A stretch of DNA of 64,000 bases from Carya illinoinensis (taxonomy: Eukaryota; Streptophyta; Magnoliopsida; Fagales; Juglandaceae). This document shows positions 1 through 12,662 of this stretch, in pieces (within the stretch, counting starts at the first letter, position 1; every line of letters begins with the position of its first letter). Below the pieces are notes generated by a model that had not been told where the DNA came from, searched no databases, and was given only the letters and a program-made list of their open reading frames with translations. The position numbers were made by a program, and so were the translations under genes. The stretch is taken from NCBI RefSeq assembly GCF_018687715.1, contig NC_056758.1:12878001-12942000 (forward strand), read 5' to 3'.

Positions 1-229
1 ATATTGTTTGTCCCTCTGTCCTGCAACACACATACACACACTATTTATCTCTCTAGCTGAGACACCACATCACCACCCTAAGGACTACTACGTAACACTG
101 TTGGGAACGACCACTACAAGTATTAGAGCTCAAGACACCTTGATCATCTAGAAATTTCCCTTCCACACTGTAAGTGGTTCTATGGACTAACCTTGAACAC
201 AATTGTCGATCGAATTGTGAAATTGTATT

Positions 230-520
230 TTGTGTTCCGTGTGCTATGTGAAGTGATGGAATTAATGTGCAATTTGTGATGTGGCTTTGTGCAGTGTGAA
301 GTGATGGGACATTTGTGTAGTTGTGATGTGGATGTGTGCTGTGTGAAGTGATAGGATTATTGTACATTTTGTGACGTGGATGTGTGTCGTGTGAAGTAAT
401 GGAATTATTGTGCAATTTTGTGATGTGGTTGTATGCTGTATAAAGTGATGGGATTATTGTACAATTTGTGATGTGGTTGTGTGTTGTGTGAAGTGATGGG
501 ATGTTGTATAGATTTGTGAC
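230..520. repeat. 48-bp tandem repeat (minisatellite)
   Basis: About six imperfect units begin near 227, 275, 322, 370, 419 and 467, a step of 47-49 bp. Each unit carries TGTGATGTGG followed by a TGTGAAGTGATGGGATTATT-like core. The array gives a spurious minus-strand reading frame because the period is a multiple of three. No gene is recognised beside it. The flanking bases 1-229 show nothing recognisable. Confidence 0.85.
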
Positions 521-2579
521 ATGTACTATTTTCCCATGTGTACTATTTTCATTATAGAATTATTTGTTGAATGTTTATCATTGGCCTATCTCAAATCTAT
601 TTAGTTGAATCTTTTACTATCAAATTGTGACTTATGGTGGAAATTGAAATCTCTAAAATGGTTGGATTTTTGTGTTAATGGATTTTGCGGGTGCATATGT
701 TTCATAACTCCAAGCTAAGATGGAGCACTGTCTTGGTGGAGCTATTCTGGCTATTCAGGAGTGCATAAAACTGAGTGACTCCCCTGGATTATCATCAAGT
801 GACAACGGGCTCGAGTAAGATGCTAATGCTCCCAAGTTGACGTCATTGACTAACTACTAGTAGAGGATGCTTGGCCACAAATTGGGCATCGCTTGTTATG
901 AAGTTTTACACGGTCGTTACCCGTGGTGTGATGAAGGGAGCTAGAGTGTGTGGATGGTCCATATAGGAGACCTTTATGCATACCTAAATAAAATGATCAT
1001 TTTCAAGGGAGAACAATTTTTTTGGGTGTGTGATGACTTGTGTGAAAATTTTGGTGAATGACTTGAGTTTGGTTAATTGGAAAATGTCAAAACCATATTT
1101 CCCTACATATTGTTTTATTTGCATAATTTTCTTTTCCACTTGCTTGCATTTCTTAGTTTTGCTTATTGAGATTTTGCAAAATCTCATAGTAGTGGTCCCA
1201 CCTGCCACCCCTTTCCTTGAAATTATAGATTTTGATGTAGATGATGGGTAGGAAGATGGGTACGAGCATGGAGATTTGGTTCTGCCAGAAGAATGAAGAT
1301 TGGGGTTGTTCTCCCTATATAATTAAGTAGTGTTTGACTCTTTGTAAAAAAATTGGATGATTGTAATATTCAGTTGCTTATGAGTTGAGACAAGTGACTT
1401 ATGGATAATTTGTAGTTTTGTAAATTAAATATATTCTCGTACTGCTATTTAGATTTAATAACTTCCCTTTCTTTATTTTCGCTACAAATATAGCACATCA
1501 TTGTTTTGCATGTATGCATGCACTTGTTATCACGTTGTGTGCTGAGTCTATGACCCGTGTGGCCAATATTCCAACGTCACGAATTCCACCAAATCATAAG
1601 TGGGACTCATGGACATCACATCATTCCATCTTGGGATATGTAGGAATGACCCATCAATAATCGTTATGCACTGTTGATGATTTCAACTAAAGGATCATTG
1701 CTTCAAGATGATAGTTGTTCATGTAAAACGTCTTCAATTCTATCCTGTCTTGATCAATAGCTGCAGAGTAGCCAGCCAAAAGTTGCTATTGTCTGACTGA
1801 TAGTTTCTTTTTCAAAATGTCTGTCCTGATGGGATGGCCTATAGGCTACCACCAAAATAAAGGGAAACTTCGTAGACATTGCCTTTGCAAATGAGAGATG
1901 ACAATCCAGAAAAATATTTTACCACCATTGACCATGTAACGCATGCCCACGTTATTATTTTTATTGATCATATGGGCAATATGTTAATTGAGTGTATGAA
2001 TTGTCAGGTTTTAGTTGTTTGTGATGTAAATTGCCAATTTTAATAGTTTATGGTGCAATTTAATGAAATATAGCAATACCTCACATATGCAAATTAAGCG
2101 TTTATTTAGTGAAAGTCTTGAGAACTTTTAACAACACAAATGTTAACACGAATCTGTGATAACATTAGATAACATCTTAATATTCCTCAAGAATTAAAGA
2201 AACAAATCATCAATAGAGTGCAATATCAATACCAATGATTGCGAAAAAGGCAACCAAATGAAAGGCAATTGAGCCAAAGTTATCATAAGAGCTCAAATCT
2301 AGGCATGCCATTCTTTTGCGCATTGAAGAAAGGAATAATAAAGAAATGCTATACCAAGTGATCATGGACATTCCAAAAGCTACCAATCAAGATAGCTTTG
2401 TTTTTTAAGATGGACGGTATTCTCAATTTTATTCATAATTCTTACTTTCTGCAAATGAATAAATTTTACAAGAAAAACTTGAAGGTTCAAAAAATCATAA
2501 AACCGAGCTTTAAGAAAAACTCTACCTCTATATTGTGCTAATCAATCAAAATCTACACTTAGAAAAATAAAGTTAAAAG
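521..2579. other. Unassigned intergenic sequence
   Basis: I see no coding region, RNA gene or clear transposon ends here. The part around 690-960 has more mixed base composition and could be an old repeat, but no recognisable domain is left on either strand. Confidence 0.5.
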
Positions 2580-2589
2580 CTGCAACCAT

Positions 2590-2960
2590 CTAATTAAAGT
2601 GCCTAACTCGAGGGAACCTTAAAACATCCATTGTACACCAAAGCCAATGATGATAATTGAATAGCTAGAGAATAAGTGGTTGAAACACATACTGCCCCTT
2701 CTTTTGCAAGTTGATCAGCAACAAAATTATCCTCTTACTATTGAATGCTGAATAGAAAAAGATCAAATTTGTTGGCAAGCAAGAAAGTCCTCCCAAATGT
2801 TATAAAACTGTCATGGTGGAGAAATGGAATTAAGAAATCATTGAACTTCCAAATCAGTTTCAATTAAAGCATAAACTGACGATATCCATGAGCTACAAAT
2901 AAAATAAAAGGGATTATAATTAGCCCTCTGAAGAGTTTGTTAACAGTGATACTTAACATT
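2590..2960 (-). pseudogene. LINE RNase H-like remnant
   Basis: The minus strand around 2720-2690 reads FVADQLAKEGA, the C-terminal signature of the plant non-LTR retrotransposon RNase H domain (general form RE-N-x-x-AD-x-LA). Upstream on the same strand, in shifting frames, is a decayed stretch with the length and hydrophobic pattern of the same domain. It has several stops and frameshifts. What is seen is a short signature; assignment to a LINE rather than a host RNase H-like protein is inference. Confidence 0.5.
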
Positions 2961-5450
2961 CTGAAGGTTGTCAATGAAAATTTTTAAATGCGATTAATCA
3001 AACAAAATGAAAACAATGAAATAGTTACAAAACAAAGAAATAGAAACTGACTAACTACATGGAGAAAATGGTAGGAAAAGTACATATGAAAAATAGCACT
3101 AGTTTTAAACTGTTATACTGCTTTTGAAATTTCCCAAATGGCCGACATGTTTTTTTTTTTTTTTAACAAGCATATTATAAATAGATAAAATAGTTATAGG
3201 ATACAAGAGATAATAGGGTGAAAGGCCTCAACATTGATCCCAAACGAGCTAGTACAACACAAGAAAAATGAGAAAAAAAAAAAAAAAGGATCTAGGGCCA
3301 ACGACTTGACTCCCACCCATTTCCCATAAGGGGAAGCCCCCTGAAGCGGTTTTAATATAGTCTGTGTAACAAACTATAATACTACGACCGGAAGCCGTTA
3401 CGCCTAAACTTTGATTCAAAGTAGTGAACCAAAAATTCAGAGTAATTTTATCTGCAAGTACACAGGTTTTGTAGTATCTAACAGGTTCGAATCCATAGAG
3501 ATTAACTTATATGATAAAGAAAATAAACTTAAACAATGAAAACAATTTCTTAAAAGGAAGAGGCAATCAAATAGTGGAGAAAATTACTAAGATGAAGATT
3601 TTTAAAGTAACAGAATACAACTAAAATGATATAATAAATCGATATAGAAAATAACTAAGATTTCAAGGATCCGTTTAATAATTTAGAATATTATATTTGA
3701 TCAATTTACTTCAATTAAACTAGAATAATGATTTTGTTTAACTGAAAGATTTAGCAGTTAAGGCAAAGAAAACTAATCACTAAAGATTAAGCATGAACAA
3801 TTGATGTTTAAAACATTTACAACCCCATTTAAAAAATTCATGTGATATTCAAATGGGGTTGTGCATCTAATGTATTCAGAAATCACAATGAACCAAGATA
3901 ATTATATAGATAATCAAAATATCCAATAATAAAACCATTTAATTGATCAAACCCACAATATAAACTCTATTATTAGTCCGAAATAATATCTAAATCATTA
4001 GACTTCACCTCTAACCTTAGTATAAAAATTTAGCCAACCAAGTTCATCACAAGAGCCATGTAATTCTAGAAACATTCTCCGTTAGAAAACTAAAATTAAG
4101 AACAAAAATCAACACTAGAAAAACCCATTCACAAGAGAGCAAAGGTGGAGAGAAAACAAAGCCAAAAACTGGGTCTAGTCCATATGTCCATGTGCTATAT
4201 TTTCTCTTTGAGGCCCCCCTATGTTGTGTGCGTGTCTTCCCCCTTTTCTCCGTGCGTTGAAGAGCCCGCTATCTTCAACCCTATGCGTCCAAAAGCACAA
4301 AAGAAATAAAACCCATCTCCTAGCTGCGTACGTGTGTCTATCCATCTTGTTGTTTCTTTTATTTTTTCTCTACATGTTGCTCAACTGCTGTCTTTTTCTA
4401 AACCTGAAAATGCTCAACTCCTGCTTTTATGCAATGGTCAACCCGTGGGAGAAAATACTATGTATTTTTGTATGTATCCGTATGTGCAACCAACTGCTGT
4501 GTCTTTCATTTATTTTCGATGTTGCTTCCGTATCATGCTCATGCTGTCTCCAAAAAAGAATTATGCAAACTTGCTTGAAAAAGCAGTAACCTCCATTCCC
4601 TCCAACCAGGAGTGCTGCTCATTTAAATAGAAAACCAAAAGTAAATTAAAAGGAAGAATAGAAATCAAAAATATGTTGTGCATGTGAGGAACTATTGGCC
4701 AATTAAATCACAAATTTTAAAAGTAAGCATAAATCATGATATTAACCAATTTAAATTACAATTCAGATTTATGCTTCTTAACTATTATTCTATCTAAAAT
4801 CAATAATAATGTCGATGAAATAATTAAAATATATTGGTTCTAGATATATAAAATATGCAATAATTCATCTCAATCAGAAGTTACAGTGAATAGATCTGTT
4901 CTACATGTGTTGATCTGGACTGACTGAAGGAGACTTTCACTACCTTTTTCCCATGATCCTTGGTTAGGATGAGTCATAACATAAGAAGATAGCAAGCGAA
5001 AGAAGCGTCGAATTGCTAGCAAGTGACCGCCAAGAATTATTGAGGTGCATAAAGACCACGTGCCACACTAGGAGAGTGGGGATTAGTCGAATCTAAGAAA
5101 TCCGAGACCACTGACCCCAAAAAACTCTCATTGGTGCGGCGGCATGTGAGATTCACCCGCGCTTTGGGTTGCACGTGAGACACACGTGCCACTCTTTCTG
5201 ATGATCTACTTCTACCGTCTTAAGGGTCAGTGGTTGGGGAGTCTTACGGTGCGACGTTGGCAGTCGTGGGTGGCCTCAAAGAAGTAGATCGACACTTTTC
5301 CATACTACAGTTAGAAAACGAAGGAAAATCCAAAAAGCACAATATGACAGTGTCAGGACTATGCAGACGGGAGAGGGTGGGTGGAACTGAAGCTCCAACT
5401 TCCCTCTAGATAGAGAAGATAAGATTTTAGGGCCTTAGGTAGAGAGGGTT
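2961..5450. other. Unassigned repeat-like intergenic sequence
   Basis: The stretch holds an A/T-rich tract near 3151-3290 and a moderately conserved-looking block at about 3420-4100 that resembles a dispersed plant repeat, though I could not define its ends. Around 4960-5430 is an unusually GC-rich island for this window, possibly an LTR remnant. Two overlapping plus-strand frames at 4221-4630 have no recognisable product and are not called as a gene. Confidence 0.4.
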
Positions 5451-5454
5451 TTCA

Positions 5455-5480
5455 CTAGAGAGAGAGAGAGAGAGAGAGAG
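5455..5480. repeat. (GA)n microsatellite
   Basis: A simple run of about 12 GA dinucleotides. Confidence 0.9.
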
Positions 5481-5779
5481 GAAGAAAATAGCATAAAAAC
5501 TTTTTTTAAATGGTTGATAGGTCCAATTACTAAACAACATTTGACAATTGATATGTAAGGTACAAAAGAATTAAGAGTTAACAAAGTGAGCAAAACAATT
5601 TGAATTTGGAATGGCCACATGAACTCTTAACGACAAATTTGCAATTATCATAGCAACTACCCTTTTAATATTAAAGAAAGTTAATTATATAACTTAAAAT
5701 CGTTGTGTTTGGGGCTCTCACCTGGACATTCATCTCCTTGAACAATATTTTTGTTAGGGATGCAAGAAGCTAGCCACCA

Positions 5780-7700
5780 TGAACCATTCTTTTCATTCTT
5801 TCCTTTCCAACTCTTTCTCTAACATAAGGCACTTTCTTATCACTAAAAGACCAAGGGAGGCAGGGAAGCCCTCTTTTGGCATGTACTTAAGCTTTGGACA
5901 GTCACTGATCACCAATTGTACAAGGGTAGTGAGGTGTTGAAACACCTCCTTATCCAAAAATTTCAAATTTTTTAATGAATATATCTCAAGATGGATTAGA
6001 GTGGTGGGCAGCAACAATCCCCAAGAAAGCACTCCACATTTTCTGATTCACTGTAGATTTCCAACAATTCTAAAGAGTGGATTTTTTGCAAACCTCATCT
6101 TGCCCCCTTTGCAATGAGTTTCTTACAGCCGCGACCTTTAGATTGAAAGGCAATCCTCATTCAAGAAACAACTCCACTTCTAGACAATCTTTCATCGCCA
6201 AAGAACGAAGAGACGGAAGGAATATGTACATCTTATCAAGCACTGACCTTAGGCTCTCACAATCTCGGAGGAAAAACCTTGCAAGGTTAGGGGTACACAA
6301 TCCTCTTTTTGGAAAAGATACATAACTAGGACATTCCTAGATTTCAATATTTGATATCACTAAATGACCTCCACGTTGTTCTAGAGATTGCAAATTTCTG
6401 CAATCATTTATTACAATATTCTTCAGATTTAGGAATAGGTATAATGGAAAGGACATCAAGGACTCACAACAATATGTCAAGCACAATTCTTCATGGGATA
6501 AATTTGTCGGTGCATGGAGAGCTCCAACTTCTTACAATTTTTTATCTCAAGTATTTTCAGTGTTGAGAGTAAACCACCCCTGGGAAGAGACACGAGAGAG
6601 GAACAGTTTTGGATTCTTGACTCTTGAAGACAACTATTGAAGTCCACTATTCCATCATGCTCATGTTGTTCTGCAAGAGCAAGATATTCCAAATTATCAT
6701 GCCCTTTTATTACCATACGAGTAAGTACTGGAAAGAGTCTATGGGGAGTGAACCTTTGAGATGTTGAAATTCGCTAATCTCAAGTTTGGTAGGCAACCGC
6801 CCTCTAAGATTGGGGTACTTCTTAATGTACAACTCTTTGAGTTGAGAAAAAGTTTCAATTTCATTTTTAGGAATGAAATGAAACCAATTTTCCCAATTAA
6901 CATGTTCTCCAACCTTAAAATTTTCAACCTTCCATATGGCTTCATTAAAGAACAACTATTTCCATAAAACTCTAAACTCACAGTAAAAACTTCATCAAGC
7001 CCATCAATGTAGAGTTCATTAAGAGAAGGTAGTTGCCCAAGGGGTGGCAAGGTACAACAATATTTATAATTTCTTAATTCAATATGTGATATCTTAGAAA
7101 ATAAAGGAAGCCCTAATGTTCTATGTGGAAAACTTTTCCTGACATGGTAGTTGATGGAGGTGAGACTTTTCAAGTTTTCATGGGGCTGTAAATTTTCAAG
7201 TACACCTCTTTAACTTTCTGAGATAGCACATTCATTTGAATGAATCCATTCTAGCACCAACTCCTCGAAGTAACCCTTATCCAACTTCCGACAACCTGAT
7301 AACTTAAACATTTTCCAATTGCACAAGTTGCATATGGAATTGGACAACTTGTTAATATATGTGAAAGAAATGTCCAAATAATGTAGATGTTTCATTTTGC
7401 TTATTGAATAAGGCAACTTAATTATGCCATATAGGTTGGATAGAGAGAGAACTCCTAAGCACCATGCCCTTGGCATTTTGATTTCCCTTCCCTGGGAGCT
7501 CCAACTTCTTACAACCAATGATCCAAAGTATTTTTAGTGAGTAAACCACCCCTAAGAAGGGACATGAACGAGGAACACTTACAGATTCATACCTTTTGAA
7601 GATAACTATTGAAATAAGTTAATCCATCATGTTCATGTTGTTCTAAGAGTGCAAAAGATTCTATACAGGAATTCTCTATCCTGTACCATGATGATACATT
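5780..7700 (-). pseudogene. CC-NBS-LRR resistance gene fragment (LRR part only)
   Basis: Minus-strand pieces in several frames encode LRRs typical of plant CNL (RPP13-like) immune receptors. The first, at 7518-7210, includes KLPYSISKMKHLHYLDIS, a standard first LRR after the NB-ARC domain. Next come 7173-6739 with TLPPLGQLPSLNELYIDGL, 6955-6710, 6716-6477 with NCSSLVSLPRGGL, and finally 6032-5793 with LVISDCPKLKYMPKEGFP, the usual last repeats. No P-loop, kinase-2, GLPL or MHD motif is found upstream, so the NB-ARC and coiled coil are absent. Frameshifts separate every piece, so this is a dead fragment. Part of the LRR region (about 6540-6690) is repeated at 7490-7690. Confidence 0.8.
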
Positions 7701-8141
7701 CTCACTAACTCCACAGACGTACACACACACATGTATCTAGGGCTCCCAAACAAGATCTCATCATCAATAGCATAAAGCCATTAAAAGCATCGAAAGCATT
7801 GAAAGTATAAGAAATCAACAAGTAAATATAGCTAGAAACATAGTGTTAAAAATATTTATTTATACTTGTAAAAAAAGGGGAAGAAAATTACAGAAGTGAT
7901 GCAATGTCTCACACACACAACATTCACCTCCACATTACTTAGCGTTGCTTTAGACACTAAAATATCTTCCTACGTCAGAAATACTCTTGTTGCCTCCCTG
8001 CTCCTTGCTTACTGCAATAGTCGTGTTCTCAAGCTCGTTAGTGAATAAGGTCTCAAAAGTGAGATCTTGTCTCATGTCTAGGTCCATTAAATAGAGCGGG
8101 AATGTCATATATCTTTTTTGACATATCACTAACTCCATATA
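7701..8141. other. Unassigned sequence between LRR fragment and LTR element
   Basis: A short minus-strand frame (8138-7950, 62 codons) has no recognisable motif. I see no other gene or repeat ends. Confidence 0.4.
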
Positions 8142-8798
8142 TGCTTAGATAGAACTCTTTCATCCTTGTCCTGCCATACTACAGGATGATAGAGATAGGT
8201 AACCAAGGCATGATTCAAACACCCTACAATCTGTCAAATCCTTAGTTATCCATTGCACGAGGGTCCTCCATGTGGCGTCGAACCATATTTCAGGGTCCTA
8301 ACAACACGACTTGTTGAGTCTTCACGTTCAAATGCAAAGCCACTTTGGATGTGACATTGCAGATGGAGTGTGGGCTTCTAGGCTTGCTTCTGAAACTTAT
8401 TTGAACTCTTCTATGTTATCCTAGAAATTTCCCATGACCCGTTGTGTTAGTAGTTGTCTGTAGTTCCTCTTTGGCGAATAATCCTTTCTCACCTCAGGCA
8501 GTTAGTGCATAACTCGCTCAAGCTCATCCGTCCCTCCAACTCTCATTCTCATCCTCACAGGAGATGACTTCTATAGCTCGTCTACCGTGACTGAGTTCCT
8601 CATATTTACCTCACTTCAAGATATGTCAACAAATTTCCACGTAGTGCTTGCTCGCCCAAATGTTGGACTAGCTACAGTCTGTGTCTCTTGTTGCTAGTTC
8701 CTATGACGATTTGCATGGTTCTCCTCTTTGCCTTTCCTTCAACTCCAAAAATGGTCTATCCCATTTCTCATTTGGAAGGACCCTCACATTCTTCCCTC
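8142..8798 (-). repeat. 3' LTR of the non-autonomous element
   Basis: This is a direct repeat of 9470-10117 with many substitutions and small indels. Shared landmarks include TATGCTT(A/G)GATA at the left end and CCTCACA at the right end. The polypurine tract lies immediately outside at 8799-8811. Confidence 0.65.
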
Positions 8799-9469
8799 CT
8801 TATAAAGAATTTCATTCCTAAAATTCAGTGAAGGCTCTCCCTATTCTGGTCCTCTCAAGGGAGGTGAGTTCTGATGGGGGACTCGTCAATGACTCTGGTA
8901 GCTTTTGATCGCAAATGGGGCTTTCCCTTAATTGCATCAGCAATCTAACCTTTATCATTTGAGATCAAGATATGAGATGACTCCTCATGTCTCCTCCATC
9001 TTCTTCAACCATGTCCTTCAATCATGGTATCTAGTATCCTAGTGCTCAAGCCAGGTTTGGCTTTACAGGACTTTGGTGAATTCTCACCCTTACCCTCGCC
9101 CTCATCTTGCTCCTCACATTTCGGCACCACTCTGCTTCCTTCTCTTCGTGTTGTACTTGTGCCTACATCCAGCATTTCAAATATTAGACCCCTGGTCCTC
9201 CAAGCTGTACTCTCCTCATCTCGACAGCATTCCTTCTATAGTCATCGTTGTTTGTCCTCTCTCCTCTCATTCTCACGCCATTTTTCTATGAACCATTGCA
9301 TGGATTCATAAGGCATGGTTGCCTTCCTAGAAAATATTTTCTCCAGCATCATTTAGTTTTCCTAATGTTCGCAATCTTGTACTAGGATATGGGGAGAATG
9401 ACAACCAATTTATAGATGCAGTGGGCAGGATTGTCAGACATCCTTCTAACACAATTTTGACTCTAGGTA

Positions 9470-10117
9470 TGCTTGGATAAAAGTTCTTTATCCTCAACTG
9501 TCATACGTAGGATGACAAAGACAGATGGTCAGGGCATGGTCCACACCTCTTTAAGGCTTGCCAACTCCTCAGTCCTTCCTTGAATGAGGTTCTTTCATGT
9601 GGTGTTAGGTCATACAACTAGGTTCGAGTGATATGACCTGTTGAGTCGTAAACCTTTCTGTAGACCTACTCTAGATGTGACCCTACATATGGAGTGTATG
9701 CCTCTACATATGATACTATCACGTTTTTTAGCATTTTTCATGTTATTCCAAAAAGCTCCCATATTTGCTCTAGTGTATCCTAGATCGTCGCTCACCTTGG
9801 GTGAGTAACCTCTAGTTGCCTTAGTAGGTAGTTGTTGTCTTATCAGAGTCACCAACCTCTTCAGCTTCTCATTTTCACCTTCACAATAGGTGGCTTTTCT
9901 AGCTTGCCTACCATAAGGCAAGACTCTCATTTCCACCTCGAATTGGGATATGTCTGCCAGGCCTTCTACATGGTGCTTGTTCACACACGTGTTGGACTAA
10001 CTGCACTTTGCAATTAGCACAACTAGTTTTTTCACTAAATCAATAGAGTGTTCCTCATCTTTCTTTCTACTCAACTCCATTGATGGTCCATCCTCTTGCA
10101 CTGGCAGGATCCTCACA
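9470..10117 (-). repeat. 5' LTR of the non-autonomous element
   Basis: Partner of the repeat at 8142-8798 in the same orientation. A 124-codon minus-strand frame at 9984-9610 lies inside this LTR and is not considered a gene. Confidence 0.65.
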
Positions 10118-11044
10118 TAAAAGGCTATGCATCTGACCGCTTTTCTTTTTTCAGTGTAAAATCTTGGAATTCAGGTTCATCTAGGTGGATTTTTTACTCG
10201 TCCCTATAATCAAGTTAATACCTAGTACCTATAATTGGGTTTGGTATTTTTTTAAAAAAAAAAAGGAGTTATAAAATGAAACGTCATAGGTTTGATCTTT
10301 AAAAATGGTTTTAAAAATATTAAAACTTAGTTTTCTAACAAATCTAATTACAAACTAGATTAACCAGATACCCAAGCTTTTATAGAGGGTTAAGGTTGGA
10401 CACCTGCCCAGGCTATAACTGGGCTAACCCAGGCAAGAATCAAGATGACATTATAAACTCGGATGTGTATCCATATATAGTCGTATACCCGGAATCCGAA
10501 TTTGGGTGAACGATTCTAATTATACATGTACTTTAGGGTCTTTCTTCTTTCTATTGGATCCACAACTCATTTTTTCTTTTTCCTTTTTTAATATGATTGA
10601 ATTTTAATCTATTTTATTTTTATAATTGGATTTTTGTTAAACAAGCAAACATTTAATATTACTAAAAAAAATATGCTTGCAATAATAAGATGTTGTGTAA
10701 TTTATGTGCACATATTTTATATATATATCCCTCCAAGTTATCAGAGCTAGCTTCAAATTTAGGTTGGAAATTTGATAGGTATTTCTTCGATCCAAGAATA
10801 ACACCCAAAGCGTCAGCTAGCTACAATTAAGCAGCTGGTAATTCACACGAGAACTAGTAATTGCATGCCTGTGGTTGGTCGGCTTCTCAGTGAGAGGTTT
10901 AAAGATAGTTTTCCAGTTTATTCCACTCTCTCGGAGCTAGACTTGTTAATTGCATGTGGGTGGAGGGTTCCAACCTATATATAAAATATATATGTATGTA
11001 TATATATATATTTGTTTGTGTGCATTTTTTTAAAAAATAATTCT
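10118..11044. other. Intergenic sequence, MITE-like relics
   Basis: No coding region is seen. At 10380-10510 short motifs (GGACACCTG, TATACCCGGAATCC) resemble those at 16910-17070, suggesting two old copies of one short dispersed repeat. The rest is AT-rich. Confidence 0.35.
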
Positions 11045-11520
11045 TTGCTTTGTTTTTGCTGTGAATCTTGAAATGGTAGTCAACATTGTTGACCATCCAA
11101 TCGTAATTGCCATTTAGAAAAAAGTCAGGATGCATGAAGATGAAAAGTCCAGTTTCGTTTCTTCCTCTAGTATGTTTACTGTACGTACGTGTGTGTATGT
11201 ATATACACTGCTGCTTAGCTTTTGAACACGTGCTTAATCAGTGGAAAATTCGTTTGTTAAAGTAGAAAAGAAAAGTCACTCTAGAAAGTGATCTCCTACA
11301 AGTTCAAATACTCAAGGGAACAAACAAGCATTAATTAGAAGCTCCCAGCATTTTATAAGATTAGCTAGCTGTACTGTGGAGTGTATAAATGACGATCGAC
11401 GTGAATTTTGAACATTGAAATTAAAATATTGAACTAGCTGCGGCCACATGATGCATGATTTTCTTGTCGTCCTTTTGGTTGTTCTTCCAACTTTAATTAC
11501 TTATCTCTGAACTTATATCC
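11045..11520. repeat. Duplicated non-coding block, copy A
   Basis: This block is homologous to copies at 16555-16920 and 18590-19200. Shared landmarks in order are TTGTTGACCATCCA, a GATGAAAAGTCC motif, ACACGTGCTTA, TCTCCTAC, ATTAGAAGC and TCGTCCTT. It includes paired TTGAC/GTCAA motifs, the W-box core of WRKY factors. It lies 2.2 kb upstream of the first VQ gene, and the same order recurs from copy C to the second VQ gene. Confidence 0.7.
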
Positions 11521-11811
11521 TATATATGATCAGTAGTAATTAGTCTCCGCAACGTGATATCTGATGCTTGTTCTACAAAAAGCAGTTCTCCTGATGAGGA
11601 AGCTCGGGGTCCCAGACTCAACTAAGCATCCGATATATAAGTCAGATTGAGTATGTTTGTAGAAAATTTAGAATGGAGAGAAAGTGCCAATCGTACCTGT
11701 GGATCTATTTGTATATGATTAGGACCCAGTTTGCTTGATTTCTGAAAATTAGTATGGTAATCCTTTTGGGCTTGATTTGACCGCTAACTGCAGAGTTATT
11801 TTGAATCGTTA

Positions 11812-12662
11812 AGAGTATTGGTATTGGTTTGGTTAAATTTATCTTTAAATTTGATCAATATTAATATTTTTTTACATTTATCTATTCTATCAAAATTCAA
11901 TCTCCACATTAAATTAGTCATTTATTCTCTATATAATAATAAAATATTATTAAATTAATAAATTTTTTATTTAATTTATTCTCTCACATTTTGTAATTAA
12001 TCTACCAATTAAATATTAATAATAATTATATTCTAATTAGATTAATATTAAAAAAAATATTATTAAATATTAAAAATAATTATATTCTAATTAAATTAAT
12101 GTTAGAAAAAGTGTTATTAAATGTTAATAATAATTATATTATATTATATTATATTAATATTACAAAAAAGTATTATTAAATGTTAATAGTAATTATATTC
12201 TAATTAAATTAATATTAAAAAAATTATTATTAAATGTTAATAATAATTATTATTATATTATATTATATTAATATTACAAAAAAGTATTATTAAATGTTAA
12301 TAGTAATTATATTCTAATTAAATTAATATTAAAAAAGTATTGTTAAATGTTAATAGTAATTATATTCTAATTAAATTAATATTAAAAAAAATATTATTAA
12401 ATGTTAATAATAATTATATTCTAAATGTTAAATGTTAATTATATTGATCTAATTAATTTAATTTATTTGTTTGGAATGATATATAAATTAATATTTTAAT
12501 GTTTGATGAATGAGTAGTGGTCTTTCATCTTTAGTCAACCACTGTAGTAAAAATCTAAATTATTTTAATTTTATCTAATTTAATGTGAAGAATTTTTGAA
12601 ACAAATTATATAAAATTTGATCAAGCATCTCATTTGGTCAAAATAATGTGAATGCTCTAACA
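11812..12662. mobile_element. MITE with AT-rich internal tandem repeats
   Basis: The ends form an imperfect terminal inverted repeat of about 30 bp: GTTAAGAGTATTGG at the left and, reverse-complemented, GTTAGAGCATTC at the right, both followed by TTTGRYCAAAT-like sequence. There is no coding capacity. The interior carries about seven units of a 54-60 bp repeat (12017-12430). Confidence 0.6.
12017..12430. repeat. 54-60 bp AT-rich tandem repeat
   Basis: Roughly seven units end in TTATTAAATGT and start with TAATARTAATTATATT. Some units carry a variable ATATT stretch, which explains the length differences. Confidence 0.8.

Larger units (their letters stand above)
8142..10117 (-). mobile_element. 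Non-autonomous LTR retrotransposon
   Basis: Two diverged direct repeats (8142-8798 and 9470-10117) flank about 670 bp. Read on the minus strand, each repeat starts TGTGAGG and ends AAGCA, the TG...CA form of an LTR. A polypurine tract (AAGGAGGGAAGAA on the minus strand) abuts the 8798 end, as expected for a 3' LTR. The bases just inside the 9470 end (TACCTAGAGTC on the minus strand) could be a decayed primer-binding site. The interior has no reverse transcriptase, integrase or protease. It is therefore a LARD/TRIM-like or internally deleted element. Clear target-site duplications are not seen. Confidence 0.7.

Noticed and set aside
53..415. 120-codon minus-strand ORF
   Set aside because: It follows a 47-49 bp tandem repeat; His/Thr-rich low complexity, no domain.
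4221..4630. Two overlapping plus-strand ORFs with hydrophobic stretches
   Set aside because: Neither has a recognisable family, and overlapping frames in low-complexity sequence are expected by chance.
9610..9984. 124-codon minus-strand ORF as a host gene
   Set aside because: It lies wholly inside a copy of a direct repeat interpreted as an LTR, and the other copy is broken.
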